Below, in pieces: positions 25,929 through 35,334 of a stretch of 64,000 bases of DNA (position 1 is its first letter; each line of letters opens with the position of its first letter). This stretch comes from SOIA01 sp964348015. GTDB lineage: Bacteria > Acidobacteriota > Aminicenantia > Aminicenantales > Aminicenantaceae. The notes under the pieces were generated by a model, which was given only the letters and a program-made list of their open reading frames with translations, had not been told where the DNA came from and ran no database searches. The position numbers and the translations under genes are program-made. Location of the stretch: positions 306,917 to 370,916 of the forward strand of contig CAYGBC010000050.1 in assembly GCA_964348015.1 (NCBI GenBank), written 5' to 3'.

Positions 25929-27989
25929 TTATTGAAGAACGACAGTTGTCGTAACAGGGTCAAGGTTTGGAGCTCCGGCCGTGATAGTGACTTTAGAGCC
26001 TCTTTTCCCTCGAACCGTCCATTCGGCTTTTTGGGTTCCTCCGCTGCCGTCAATAAAAGGAATGTTCACGACTGAGCGCCCGGAGAACAGAAACTGTCCC
26101 TGAGTCAGATTGAGTTGAGCTCTGATCGGCCAGACTGCTCTGGCTCGTCTTCCCTGAGCTGTCGAGGTCGGAAACCAGCCGGTGTTGGTGAAGTAAACAG
26201 TGACTTGGTAGACTCCATTTCCAAGAGTTTTCACCTGAGTTTCTTTAATCTCGAGCTGAGGCAAACGGTTCATGAAATCCATGTAGTAATCGGTGTGAAA
26301 ATCGATCGTTTTTTGCATTTCTGCAGGGGGGGGAGCCACCTTCAGGTAAGGGACAAATCCACCGATCTCCACCTCGCCTAATGTGGGGTGTGTGAACGGA
26401 GTCCAGTCGATAAATCCCTTGCCCTTCAACACCTCATCCGACCATTTGAGGATGTAGGATTCGGGATGCTCACCTTCTTTGGTGGCTGGCCTTTTGGGCA
26501 TATTCTCCATCATCTGGACCATCCGTTCCGGAGTAATGCGGCCGGCTTTAACCATGTCTTTCACCATCGAGACTTTGAAGTTCGCTGGAGCGCCCTGCTC
26601 TTTGAGAAAGTCTTTGATGATTTCATCGTCAAGGGCCAGAAAATCCTCAGAAGACATGTTTTTCAATTTCTCGAGTGTCAACGCATCTTTTGCTTTTTCA
26701 TCCGGTTCTTTTTTGGATTCAGGGACGGCCCACAAATCTGCAGAAAAAACGGGAACTCCATACTGGAAATAGCAGTAAGCGATAAAAGAACCTTTCCTGA
26801 CACCTTTGGCCCGGCTCTCTGGATAACCGAGTTCAGCCTTTTTCAGCGCGTCTTTATAGTCTTTCTGAATTTCTTGAATGAAGGGCATGTCTATCCTGTC
26901 GATACTCATCGCTGCGCCCAAACCGAGAAACATGGCGACCATGCTTTCATCGACCTGCTGCCCTCCGGTGATACCGCTGGCATTAACGACATCCACGATT
27001 TCTTTTAAGGTGTATTCTTCATCCGGGTCTAATCCCAGGAACGAGGCCAAATAGGCTGGGACTTTCACTTTATCCGCGGCCGCTCTGGCCTGTCCTGTCT
27101 GCTGGAGATTCAGGAAGGTGTTTTCAGTCGAGAAGTTCAAGACCAAGGCAATGTTTTTATGGGAGACGAGAAATTGAACAAGAGCAATCGATTCTTTTTG
27201 GGAAACCGGCCAGAGGCCTGCAGGCTTTACGTAGTATTCGAAGTCATGGGGGAAGTTCCGGTTGATCTCGACACCGCCAGGCGGATCTTCATTGTAGAGC
27301 CCGTCCCCATCATTATCCAGGCCCTCTGTGTAAATCTTATAAATTCCTTTTTCACCTTTTTTGGGATCAGCTTTTCGCATCAGTTTTGGATCAGCCGGGT
27401 CCGGAATCATCGTGCCTTCAGGGTCTTTCACGCGGATTTGAGTGATGAGCCCGTCCTTGTTGAGGTCGTCAGGTCCATCTTCATCGATCGAATCATCCAA
27501 ATCGTCATCCATGGGAAGTCTGTTCCTTCGACGCTCGTAGCGGACAGATGAAAAATAGGCTTGAGCCACATCCGGGTTGAGAAGCGGCGCCACGTAAACG
27601 GTCCTTCTCTCCAGAAGAGAAGAGATCTTTTTATCGGATCCGGACTTGGTCAGGAGCTTCTCCGCGAGAATAAGGGCAGCTTCTGTGCCCACGAGATGAT
27701 GCCCTTCCACGTTCGCAGAGACAAAAACCGCGGGCCGGGTATCAGGATTGGAGCTGTTTTTACCTTGGGCAGCGATCCTCAACACAAAAATATCAGTATT
27801 TCCAGTGCTTTTTCCTATGTTAAGGAGCTTGGTGAGCTGCGGATACTGTGTGCACCAGGATTTCAACAGTGAAACGACTTCTCCAGGCTGATGATACTTA
27901 TCTAAAGTCATTTCTTTGGGCGGCGCCGCAGCAAGAACAAGAGCCAAACTCAGGAAAAAGAACAACAAGCCGATAAGACGATGCGACAT
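25929..27989 (-). CDS. M14-family protein with altered active site, probable pseudoenzyme
   Basis: 686 residues, with AAAGGAGG before the ATG and a signal peptide. It aligns along its length with the downstream M14 peptidase, including DxDxDG-type loops (DDDLDDSIDEDG, LDNDGDGLYNED) and INRNF. The metal site differs: HGNE of the intact enzyme is EGHH here (residues 95-98), the third ligand His is Ser287 (LNFSTENTF), and the catalytic Glu is Asp418 (FSADLW). It carries an additional Lys/Glu-rich helical insert (about 425-515). It likely binds rather than cleaves substrate, or uses a different metal site. The stop is 12 bases from the next start, so the two are coexpressed. Confidence 0.85.
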   Translation of the reverse strand: MSHRLIGLLFFFLSLALVLAAAPPKEMTLDKYHQPGEVVSLLKSWCTQYPQLTKLLNIGKSTGNTDIFVLRIAAQGKNSSNPDTRPAVFVSANVEGHHLVGTEAALILAEKLLTKSGSDKKISSLLERRTVYVAPLLNPDVAQAYFSSVRYERRRNRLPMDDDLDDSIDEDGPDDLNKDGLITQIRVKDPEGTMIPDPADPKLMRKADPKKGEKGIYKIYTEGLDNDGDGLYNEDPPGGVEINRNFPHDFEYYVKPAGLWPVSQKESIALVQFLVSHKNIALVLNFSTENTFLNLQQTGQARAAADKVKVPAYLASFLGLDPDEEYTLKEIVDVVNASGITGGQQVDESMVAMFLGLGAAMSIDRIDMPFIQEIQKDYKDALKKAELGYPESRAKGVRKGSFIAYCYFQYGVPVFSADLWAVPESKKEPDEKAKDALTLEKLKNMSSEDFLALDDEIIKDFLKEQGAPANFKVSMVKDMVKAGRITPERMVQMMENMPKRPATKEGEHPESYILKWSDEVLKGKGFIDWTPFTHPTLGEVEIGGFVPYLKVAPPPAEMQKTIDFHTDYYMDFMNRLPQLEIKETQVKTLGNGVYQVTVYFTNTGWFPTSTAQGRRARAVWPIRAQLNLTQGQFLFSGRSVVNIPFIDGSGGTQKAEWTVRGKRGSKVTITAGAPNLDPVTTTVVLQ

Positions 27990-28428
27990 TTTAACCTCCT
28001 TTAAATTGAGATAAACGGATCAGACTTCATCTTCCAATCAAAATTCAAGGCTTTATTCCGGATTTCCAGCATCGACTTTCATAAAGTCTAATTCCATGCA
28101 TTCATCAAAAATGTACTACGAAAAGGGAGAAAGAAAGTTATCATTTCACCCGTCGATAGTAAAGGAAATTGTAAATCCGGAAAGTTAAGTTATTAGTGAG
28201 ATAACCCATCAGGATAAATTGAATAGGAAGCTGCAGAGGCATTGATCTGGCAAAATTATCTTCATCAAATATCAATACGAGTATATTCCAAAAAGAGTTC
28301 CCTTGTGTTCAAAAAAACAGGTTTTGTTTGTATTTCCAATGACTTTGTATAAAATAATGACTTTGTATAAAATAGAGAGCGTTTTCATGTAAAAAACTCA
28401 TATTGAAAGATCGAACTGAGGAGGATTG
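27990..28428. other. Intergenic region between divergent units
   Basis: 439 bases between the M14 pair and the VPS10/BNR gene. AT-rich. It holds the 18-bp tandem repeat listed separately and the GAGGAGG ribosome site of the downstream gene. I see no small coding frame with good support. Confidence 0.5.
28338..28373 (+). repeat. Perfect 18-bp tandem duplication
   Basis: AATGACTTTGTATAAAAT occurs twice back to back (28338-28355 and 28356-28373). Each copy contains a -10-like TATAAA. It lies about 55 bases before the ATG of the VPS10/BNR gene, so the duplication may double a promoter -10 region; no strong -35 accompanies either copy. Confidence 0.85.
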
Positions 28429-31400
28429 ATGAAAAAAAACAAATCATTGACCATCGGGATAACTGCTGTCGCCCTGGTGTTCTTTACCTTGAACGCACAC
28501 GGCCAGAATGCAGAAGAGATTGGAGGGCTGTTCGGGAAAATCAACTGGAGATGTATCGGGCCTGCTGTCATGGGAGGCCGGACTGTGGATATCGATGTCG
28601 TGGAAAAAACGCCGTGGATTATCTATGCGGCTATCGGCCCGAGTGGTGTCTGGAAATCAGAGAACAACGGCATCACCTGGGAGCCCGTCTTTCACAAGGA
28701 GAAAACCGTATCTGTGGGCGATATCGCAATAGTCCAGTCCCAGCCCAAGATTATCTGGGTCGGCACTGGAGAGGCCACCTGCCGAAACAGCGTGACCATT
28801 GGCGATGGCGTGTATAAATCTATAGACGGCGGAAAAAAATGGAAAAACATGGGTCTCGTTGAAACTCGGCACATCAGCCGGATAGTCGTTGATCCTCAGA
28901 ATCCTGCCATTGTGTATGTGGCGGCGATGGGTCACCTCTGGGGGCCGAACGAGGAACGCGGTATATACAAGACGACTGACGGAGGAGAATCGTGGAAAAA
29001 AGTCCTGTTCGTGAATCGGGACACCGGATTCGCAGATCTCGCTATCGATCCTTCAGATAATCAGATACTCTATGCGGCGGCCTATGAACATCGACGTCTC
29101 CCGTATTATTTTTCAAGCGGCGGGCCCGGAAGCGGGCTTTATAAAACAACGAATGGTGGAAAAACCTGGACAAAACTGACCAGGGATCTGCCAGAAGGAA
29201 TCATGGGTCGGATTGGGATCGCCGTTTCCAGGAGTAATCCCGACGTTGTCTATGCTCTTATCGAGCATGAGGATGGGGGCATATGGCGTTCTGAGGATAA
29301 AGGCGAAACGTGGACAAGAACATGCGATAACAGGACTTATAAACGTGTGAATTTCAGGCCGTTCTATTACAGTCAGATTCGTGTGGATCCCAGTGATGAC
29401 AAGATTGTTTATGTTTTTTCTGGGGGGACTTTTGTCTCAAAGGATAAGGGAAAAAAGTTCAGGGCCATCTCCAGAGGAACTCACCCTGATCACCATGCTC
29501 TCTGGATAGATCCGTCCAATCCTCTCCACCTGATTGATGGGAATGACGGAGGTATCGACATCTCCTATGATGGAGGAAAACACTGGCATCCGATTCAGCA
29601 CATGACTTTGGCCGAAGTTTACCAGATCGGTTTTGATATGAGGAATCCCTATTATGTTTACTGCGGATTGCAGGATAACGGGAGCTGGGGCGGTCCCAGC
29701 TCGTCCTTAGATTCCGCTGGAATCACCAATGATGACTGGTACACGGTAGGAGGGGGAGATGGTTTCTACGCACAGGTCGATCCCACAGACGCGAATACGA
29801 TCTACAGGAATTCTCAGATGAACGGATTATCCCGCTACGATATGAGAATCGGAAGGAGCAAGACTATCAGACCCCTGGCTTCGCAAAAAGAGCCCCCTTA
29901 CCGTTTTAACTGGAATTCGCCCATATTGATATCTCCTCACGATCCCAAAACGGTTTATACAGCGGGCAACTTCTTATTCAAATCAACAAACGGAGGTCAT
30001 TCCTGGGAGGTCTTCAGCCCTGACCTGTCCACCAACGACCCGGAAAAACAGAAAGACTCCGGGGGCCCGATCACCCTGGATAATACCGGGGCGGAGATTC
30101 ACTGCACTATAGTCACCATATCGGAATCACACATTGTTCCAGGAATCATCTGGTGCGGCACGGATGATGGGAACGTGCAGGTCACGCGCAACGGGGGACG
30201 AACCTGGAAAAATGTGGTGAAAAACATTCCCGATATCCCTCCGAATACATGGTGTTCCCATATTGAGGCCTCTCACTTTGATCCGTCAGTGGCTTATGCG
30301 GCCTTTGACGGTCACAGGACAGATGATTATGGGACCTATGTCTACAAAACTTCAGATTATGGAGAAACCTGGACCTCCATCACAGGCAATTTGCCCTTTG
30401 GTTGGGTGCATGTTATCCGGGAAGACCTGAAGAATAGTAACCTGCTGTATGTGGGAACGGAGTTTGGGATATTCGCATCCTTAGATAGTGGCGAAAGCTG
30501 GTTCTCGCTGAAAAATAATCTCCCGACAGTCGCCGTTCGGGATATCGCCGTGCATCCCAGAGAGAATGATTTGATAATCGGGACACACGGAAGGGGCATC
30601 TGGATTATTGATGATATATCTCCTCTCCAGAAGATGACCAGGGAAGTCTTTGATTCGGATTTTCACCTGTTCAGCATCCGTCCCACAACTCAATTTCTCC
30701 GGTCGTCCAGAGGTGAATCTTACAGCTCTAAAGTGTATGTCGCCAAGAATCCTTCTTACGGCATGATTCTTGACGCCTATTTCAAGGACAAGCCTGAAGA
30801 AAAGCCCAAAGTCCTTGTCAAGGATAGGCGGGGTGAGACAATATTCCAAATCAATTTGATGAAGAAGGAAGGTCTCCAGAGAAAGACATGGAATTTGCAA
30901 TTTATTCCCAAAACAAAAGACGGGAAAAAGATCGTTCCTTCCGGCTTGGGATTTGTCGCGGCGCCTTTTGTCCCTCCTGGAGAATACACTGTGGAAATGG
31001 CTGTCGGAGAGCAGAAGATCGAGAAAAAAGGATTGGTGTATCCGGACCCGCGTTTCTGGATGATCGAAAAGGACAGAGTGGCTCAAAACGAAAGTATGCT
31101 TGAAGTGATGGTTCTTTCAAGAAAGATGAATTTATCGATTACAGCCGCAAGAAATATCAGAAATCAACTTGATAAATTGAATGAGACTTTGAGCGAGAAG
31201 GGAGATATTCAAGACGCTGTTCAAAAGGCAATAGAGAGATTTGAGAGAAGATTTACCGAACTGGAAGACGAGATCGTGCCTGAGGAGATGTTCTACAGAG
31301 GATCGATGGAAACCGCTCTTCGAGGCGGCCACTTGAATATGCAGGTCTTGTTTCTGGGGATGTCTGTTTCTGCGTATCCATCCGCACCAACAGAAACAGA

Positions 31401-31551
31401 TTTAGCTCAACTGAAAGAACTCGGAGAGATTGTGAACGGAATGGTCGATGAATTCAACGAATTCATAAGGAATGATATCGCCAGGCTCAATGAAATTCTG
31501 GCGAGAAACGGTATGAAGCCCTTGAAAGCACCCAAGGAAATTGAAATTTAG
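28429..31551 (+). CDS. Exported VPS10/sortilin-like BNR propeller protein
   Basis: 1040 residues from the ATG at 28429 (GAGGAGG just upstream; an adjacent TTG is not needed). Signal peptide ends near NAHGQ. Repeated Asp-box (BNR) motifs SxDxGxxW are plain: SENNGITW, SIDGGKKW, TTDGGESW, TTNGGKTW, SEDKGETW, TSDYGETW, SLDSGESW. These build one or two beta-propellers to about residue 740. A beta domain and a C-terminal helical region (about 880-1030) follow. The family is abundant in Bacteroidetes and Acidobacteria-like genomes and annotated as glycosyl hydrolase-like or sortilin-like without proven activity. Secreted or surface-bound. Confidence 0.88.
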   Translation: MKKNKSLTIGITAVALVFFTLNAHGQNAEEIGGLFGKINWRCIGPAVMGGRTVDIDVVEKTPWIIYAAIGPSGVWKSENNGITWEPVFHKEKTVSVGDIAIVQSQPKIIWVGTGEATCRNSVTIGDGVYKSIDGGKKWKNMGLVETRHISRIVVDPQNPAIVYVAAMGHLWGPNEERGIYKTTDGGESWKKVLFVNRDTGFADLAIDPSDNQILYAAAYEHRRLPYYFSSGGPGSGLYKTTNGGKTWTKLTRDLPEGIMGRIGIAVSRSNPDVVYALIEHEDGGIWRSEDKGETWTRTCDNRTYKRVNFRPFYYSQIRVDPSDDKIVYVFSGGTFVSKDKGKKFRAISRGTHPDHHALWIDPSNPLHLIDGNDGGIDISYDGGKHWHPIQHMTLAEVYQIGFDMRNPYYVYCGLQDNGSWGGPSSSLDSAGITNDDWYTVGGGDGFYAQVDPTDANTIYRNSQMNGLSRYDMRIGRSKTIRPLASQKEPPYRFNWNSPILISPHDPKTVYTAGNFLFKSTNGGHSWEVFSPDLSTNDPEKQKDSGGPITLDNTGAEIHCTIVTISESHIVPGIIWCGTDDGNVQVTRNGGRTWKNVVKNIPDIPPNTWCSHIEASHFDPSVAYAAFDGHRTDDYGTYVYKTSDYGETWTSITGNLPFGWVHVIREDLKNSNLLYVGTEFGIFASLDSGESWFSLKNNLPTVAVRDIAVHPRENDLIIGTHGRGIWIIDDISPLQKMTREVFDSDFHLFSIRPTTQFLRSSRGESYSSKVYVAKNPSYGMILDAYFKDKPEEKPKVLVKDRRGETIFQINLMKKEGLQRKTWNLQFIPKTKDGKKIVPSGLGFVAAPFVPPGEYTVEMAVGEQKIEKKGLVYPDPRFWMIEKDRVAQNESMLEVMVLSRKMNLSITAARNIRNQLDKLNETLSEKGDIQDAVQKAIERFERRFTELEDEIVPEEMFYRGSMETALRGGHLNMQVLFLGMSVSAYPSAPTETDLAQLKELGEIVNGMVDEFNEFIRNDIARLNEILARNGMKPLKAPKEIEI

Positions 31552-31572
31552 GTAAAATCCACGGAGGAGAGC

Positions 31573-32328
31573 ATGCGTGGATTGAAAGACAAACGCATTT
31601 TCATCACAGGTGGTGCCGGAGGGATCGGCGCGGCAACAGCCGCCCGTTTTCTGGAAGAAGGCTCCCGAGTGGCGGTGTTGGATTCAGACAAGGAGGCTCT
31701 ACTTCAGATTCAAGATCGGATGCCCGCACTGGCCGGGACAATTTGTGCCGATGTCTCCGATGCGAAGGCTGTGGAGAAGGCATTTGATGAACTGGACGGA
31801 TTGTTGAAAGGCCTGGATATCCTGATAAATAATGCCGGCATCAGCCAGAGAAAGCCTTTTCTAGAAATAACTCCGGAGGAATGGAAAAAAATTTTGGATG
31901 TGAACCTGAACGGAGTATTCTATGTGGCCCAGCAGGCAGCCAAAAGAATGCTCGGACAGGGGAGTGGCGTTATCCTGAACATGGGATCGACCAATGCTCT
32001 TCGGGGTTATCCTCATTATACTGCCTACAACTCCTCAAAAGCGGGTGTCGTGGAACTGACCCAATCGTTGGCACTAGAGCTGGCCCCTAAGATCCGTGTG
32101 AATGCTGTCTGTCCGGGGTATATCTTGACACCGATGCAGGAAGCCGAATACACACCTAAAATGCTTCACGCATGTGCGAGTAAAGTTCCTCTCGACAGGC
32201 TGGGAAAACCAGAAGATGTGGCCGCGCTTTTTGCTTTTCTCGCTTCCGAGGATGCGGATTATATCACCGGCCAGTGTTTCGTCATCGATGGAGGAGAGAT
32301 CGCCGGGGGTCTCGCCAGTCAGAAATAA
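31573..32328 (+). CDS. Short-chain dehydrogenase/reductase (classical SDR, FabG-like)
   Basis: 251 residues with GGAGGAG upstream. It has the Rossmann motif TGGAGGIGAATA, Asp-based NAD preference (AVLDSD), NNAG (INNAGIS), catalytic Ser in NMGSTNAL, YxxxK as YNSSK, and the C-terminal ITGQCFVIDGG. The Asp after the second strand argues for NAD(H) rather than NADP(H). Substrate cannot be told from sequence. It starts 22 bases after the VPS10/BNR gene on the same strand and may share its transcript; it converges on the methyltransferase operon. Confidence 0.9.
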   Translation: MRGLKDKRIFITGGAGGIGAATAARFLEEGSRVAVLDSDKEALLQIQDRMPALAGTICADVSDAKAVEKAFDELDGLLKGLDILINNAGISQRKPFLEITPEEWKKILDVNLNGVFYVAQQAAKRMLGQGSGVILNMGSTNALRGYPHYTAYNSSKAGVVELTQSLALELAPKIRVNAVCPGYILTPMQEAEYTPKMLHACASKVPLDRLGKPEDVAALFAFLASEDADYITGQCFVIDGGEIAGGLASQK

Positions 32329-32346
32329 GAAAGATTCATTTCTTGA

Positions 32347-33816
32347 CTAAGATTTCAACTTGGGCAAATCAGAAATCCCGTTATCCCGTGCGTCGGCAAG
32401 CATAATTTTCTGCAGTTCCCGGATAATATCCTTCTCCAGGAGCAGGGGAGGATTTTCCTTGAGAAGCCGTTCCACTTCATTCGAGGCTCTGTCGGCTGTG
32501 GTTTTCCTTCCGAGTGAGACCCAGTAGTCATAGGTGTCTCTGTCAATAATTTTTGGGAACGTATGTTCCTGCCTGTACCACTTTCGCGTATGAGGCATGG
32601 ACAGAAACTGAGTCTCCGCTGTAAAATCCTCAAAGAGATTTTTCGCGATCGGGTCGTCCCTCTGTGCAATTCCTTCGATCAGCCTGTAGGCCATACCACA
32701 GATCTCGTTATCCACAACCAGTTTTTCCAGGCTCTGGCAGCTTTCAAAGTTCATCATCCCAGGTCCAGAGATGACGTTGACACCGGAGAGGGCAGCCAGG
32801 ATAGCCCCGATCCCTGTCTCCAATCCGGCCTGGGAGTCATTGACTTTCGAATCGCTCAATCCCATGTAGGCATGCGTCGGCAGATTCAGGAACTTTCCGA
32901 TTTGTGTATAGGCCGAATCGATCATCATTGTCTCAATAGCTCCCATGGGAGTCGTGCCCTTTCTCATGTCAAAGCTAGAAGGGGAGCCGCCAAAAATGAC
33001 CGGAGCCCCTTTTTTGGCGAGCTGGCATATCACCAAACCGGAGAGATTTTCTACGACATGCTGGACAAGTGTTCCGGCTATCGTGACGGGCGAAGTGGCA
33101 CCGGTCATCCCCATGGAAATAAGTTCTGATGGGATGCCTGCTCGAGCGCAGTCGATCAAACTCTGGGCCGTAAGATTGCTCCATTTGAGGGGAGGGGAGG
33201 GACAGGCGTCGAAGATCGCCAGAGGTTTTTCGGCCAGTGCTGTCTCGCTTCCCCTCACGGCCACGAGCATATCGTGCATGGGCTTGAATCCCTCCACACG
33301 GAATGTTCCTGTAACCACCGGTTTCGCCGAATACTGAAGGCCCAGGTACAATCTGTAACTGTCCGAGATCAGGTCCGGAACATCGCTGCTCACGATCCCC
33401 GTACACTGGAAATCAATGTGTTCCATACACTCTGTGAGGCGGTAAAACCTCACCAGGTCTTCACTCTGCGGCTTGCGTTCTTCCTGTGTTGTGTGATCGA
33501 GAATGGTAATGGCTGCCGATCCGGGATCAAAATGGACATGGTCCCCGCCCACGATGAATTCTTTATCTCCGGTTCTGTCGTATAGCGTGATGGTTGAAGG
33601 GGTTGAAGAGAGGCTGTCTTCAACCAACGCGGACGTGAAGTGAACCCTCTGAGTCGTTTCATCGGCTTTCATCCCTGCGTCCTTCAAGAGCTTCATAGCC
33701 TGGTTATTTTCTACAAAAACTCCCTGCTTTTCTAAGATTTCGAAGGCTTCGTCCAGGATCTTCTGGATGAATGCTTTGTTTAAGAATTCCAATTTAGGTC
33801 TGATTGCTTCTGTCAT
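32347..33816 (-). CDS. MttB-superfamily corrinoid methyltransferase, non-pyrrolysine
   Basis: 489 residues, last gene of a three-gene unit. Sequence features match the trimethylamine methyltransferase MttB superfamily (COG5598): an N-terminal helical region, then a TIM-barrel body with GGSPSSFDMRKGTTPMGA and SGPGMMNFESCQSLEKLVVDNE. There is no in-frame UAG, so it is one of the pyrrolysine-free members, of which some demethylate glycine betaine, proline betaine or carnitine. The exact substrate is unknown. The methyl group would pass to the corrinoid protein encoded two genes upstream. Confidence 0.9.
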   Translation of the reverse strand: MTEAIRPKLEFLNKAFIQKILDEAFEILEKQGVFVENNQAMKLLKDAGMKADETTQRVHFTSALVEDSLSSTPSTITLYDRTGDKEFIVGGDHVHFDPGSAAITILDHTTQEERKPQSEDLVRFYRLTECMEHIDFQCTGIVSSDVPDLISDSYRLYLGLQYSAKPVVTGTFRVEGFKPMHDMLVAVRGSETALAEKPLAIFDACPSPPLKWSNLTAQSLIDCARAGIPSELISMGMTGATSPVTIAGTLVQHVVENLSGLVICQLAKKGAPVIFGGSPSSFDMRKGTTPMGAIETMMIDSAYTQIGKFLNLPTHAYMGLSDSKVNDSQAGLETGIGAILAALSGVNVISGPGMMNFESCQSLEKLVVDNEICGMAYRLIEGIAQRDDPIAKNLFEDFTAETQFLSMPHTRKWYRQEHTFPKIIDRDTYDYWVSLGRKTTADRASNEVERLLKENPPLLLEKDIIRELQKIMLADARDNGISDLPKLKS

Positions 33817-33826
33817 CGGATTTTCC

Positions 33827-34429
33827 TTAAATTTTTTTTCTCGTCGTGAGATTTTTGTCTTTGTAAAAATTTATCCGGAAAGACACAGACTTGCGGGGAA
33901 CCATCATGCAGGACTCCGTCAAGCTGACGCCAATGTCCTTTCCGGGCAAGACCTGAAAAACATACTTCTGCTCCCGGATATCCCATTTTCCGTAGCCGGG
34001 GCTGAATCTCTTGCTCGGCCAAAGCCCCATCTCTCTGGCTTTCTCCACCAGTATCCGGTCGGACTGGATGGCAGTTTCCTCTGCGGCTTCCGACCCCAAT
34101 GAATCCAGTATCAAAGCCCGCACCATTTCGTTCTCTCCCATGAGCCGGTTGATTTCCTCCTCAAGAGCAGGACCGATCGTACATATGCAGAGAGCGACTT
34201 TTTTCGCATCCTCGAATATCGGATGCTGGTTTGTTTCCGCATGATCCAAGATCGTGTAGATAGATGCGGGATGCAGGAGGTGTTCCAGTTTGTTTTTCTC
34301 TTCTTTGATCAGCAGCTTGATCGGGTCTTTGATTTCCGTGAATTTTTGTTTATACCCGATAAGCCGCAAGATTCGTTTCTCATCAAACTCGATCTTCAGG
34401 TTTTCGATTTTCTCAACACGTGGAGACAT
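33827..34429 (-). CDS. Stand-alone MetH activation-domain-like protein
   Basis: 200 residues. The pattern resembles the B12-dependent methionine synthase activation domain (Met_synt_B12): CTIGPALEEEI, LILDSLGSEAAEE, then RFSPGYGKWDIREQ near residues 140-155, the SAM-binding RxSPGYG motif. In MetH this domain reductively remethylates cob(II)alamin with SAM. Freestanding copies next to corrinoid methyltransferases are thought to help reactivate the corrinoid protein. It sits between the corrinoid protein (8 bases) and the methyltransferase (10 bases), so one operon. Confidence 0.85.
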   Translation of the reverse strand: MSPRVEKIENLKIEFDEKRILRLIGYKQKFTEIKDPIKLLIKEEKNKLEHLLHPASIYTILDHAETNQHPIFEDAKKVALCICTIGPALEEEINRLMGENEMVRALILDSLGSEAAEETAIQSDRILVEKAREMGLWPSKRFSPGYGKWDIREQKYVFQVLPGKDIGVSLTESCMMVPRKSVSFRINFYKDKNLTTRKKI

Positions 34430-34437
34430 GACGGCCT

Positions 34438-35088
34438 TTATTCTTTTCTGATTTTTTGCGCGACCTTTACCGCGACCATGGCGTTTTCCCCGTATCCGTC
34501 AGCCTCGATGTCATCCGCCCATTTCTGGTTCACAGGCGCGCCTCCCACGAGCACTTTTATCCGGCCGGACAGTTTTTTCTGTTTAACGATCTCAACGACT
34601 CTTTTCTGTCCCAACATCGTGGTGGTCAAGAGAGCAGAGAGACAGATAAAATCTGCGCCTGCTTTTTCTGCCTTTTCTACAAATTTCTCCAATGGAACAT
34701 CAGCCCCGAGATCTTGCACTTCAAATCCGTTGGCAGAGAGCATCGAAGCAACGAGGTTCTTGCCAATATCATGGATGTCTCCTTGAACTGTCCCGATCAC
34801 CACTTTTCCTTTGGAGCGAGTTTGAACCTGGGATTTTTCCATCTCAGGCTGGAGTATGAGCATTGCGGCTTTCATGCATTCGGCGCTGGTTATGAGCTCG
34901 GGCAAAAAATACTCTCCCTTCTCCCATAAATTTCCCACTTTCTGGATTCCAGGCACATAACCTTTTTCGATGACTTCGTTGAGGTCCATTTTCTTCTCGA
35001 GGGCCTCTCTTGCGAGTTCTTCGGACTCCTCCTTATTCCCTTCGATGATAGCCTTTTTCATTCTTGCGAGGAATTCATCTTGGCTCAT
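34438..35088 (-). CDS. Corrinoid (cobalamin-binding) methyl-carrier protein, MtbC/MttC-like
   Basis: 216 residues. The N-terminal four-helix cap domain (about 1-90) is followed by the B12-binding Rossmann domain with GDIHDIGKN, where His106 is the lower cobalt ligand, and the downstream CLSALLTTTM and VGGAPVNQKWADDIEADGYG. This is the standard carrier between a substrate methyltransferase and a second acceptor enzyme. First gene of the operon, reading into the activation-like and MttB-like genes. No tetrahydrofolate-side methyltransferase or RamA/RACo-type Fe-S reactivase is encoded nearby. Confidence 0.93.
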   Translation of the reverse strand: MSQDEFLARMKKAIIEGNKEESEELAREALEKKMDLNEVIEKGYVPGIQKVGNLWEKGEYFLPELITSAECMKAAMLILQPEMEKSQVQTRSKGKVVIGTVQGDIHDIGKNLVASMLSANGFEVQDLGADVPLEKFVEKAEKAGADFICLSALLTTTMLGQKRVVEIVKQKKLSGRIKVLVGGAPVNQKWADDIEADGYGENAMVAVKVAQKIRKE

Positions 35089-35173
35089 GTTCTCTCCTAT
35101 TTTGAAGAAATGTGACTCCTCTGAACGAGCAAATGATCCAGTTCAAAACTTTACAGTTTGGAGATGAAATCAA

Positions 35174-35202
35174 ATAATAATATGAATTGGACAATGTTAC
35201 AA
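35174..35202 (-). promoter_or_regulatory. Sigma-70-type promoter of the corrinoid methyltransferase operon
   Basis: On the minus strand TTGTAA, a 17-base spacer and TATTAT. Both boxes are one or two bases from consensus and the spacing is ideal. The start would be near 35167, leaving a leader of roughly 80 bases before the corrinoid gene. Confidence 0.45.
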
Positions 35203-35334
35203 GGCTAAATCGTTTTGAAAATATAGAGAATTCAAATCTGGATTTATGGCTTGACAAAGCTTCTGGCATAAATAATCCTTATCGGGATAGGCCATGTGGG
35301 GCAGGATTAGAAGATAAGAGTCCTGAGGTATAAA

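Noticed and set aside
32330..32352. AAGAAA...TTTCTT stem between the SDR and the methyltransferase gene, as a bidirectional terminator
   Set aside because: An AT-only 6-bp stem without a GC clamp; not convincing.
35251..35256. TTGACA before the membrane methyltransferase gene as a promoter
   Set aside because: No acceptable -10 lies 15-19 bases downstream.
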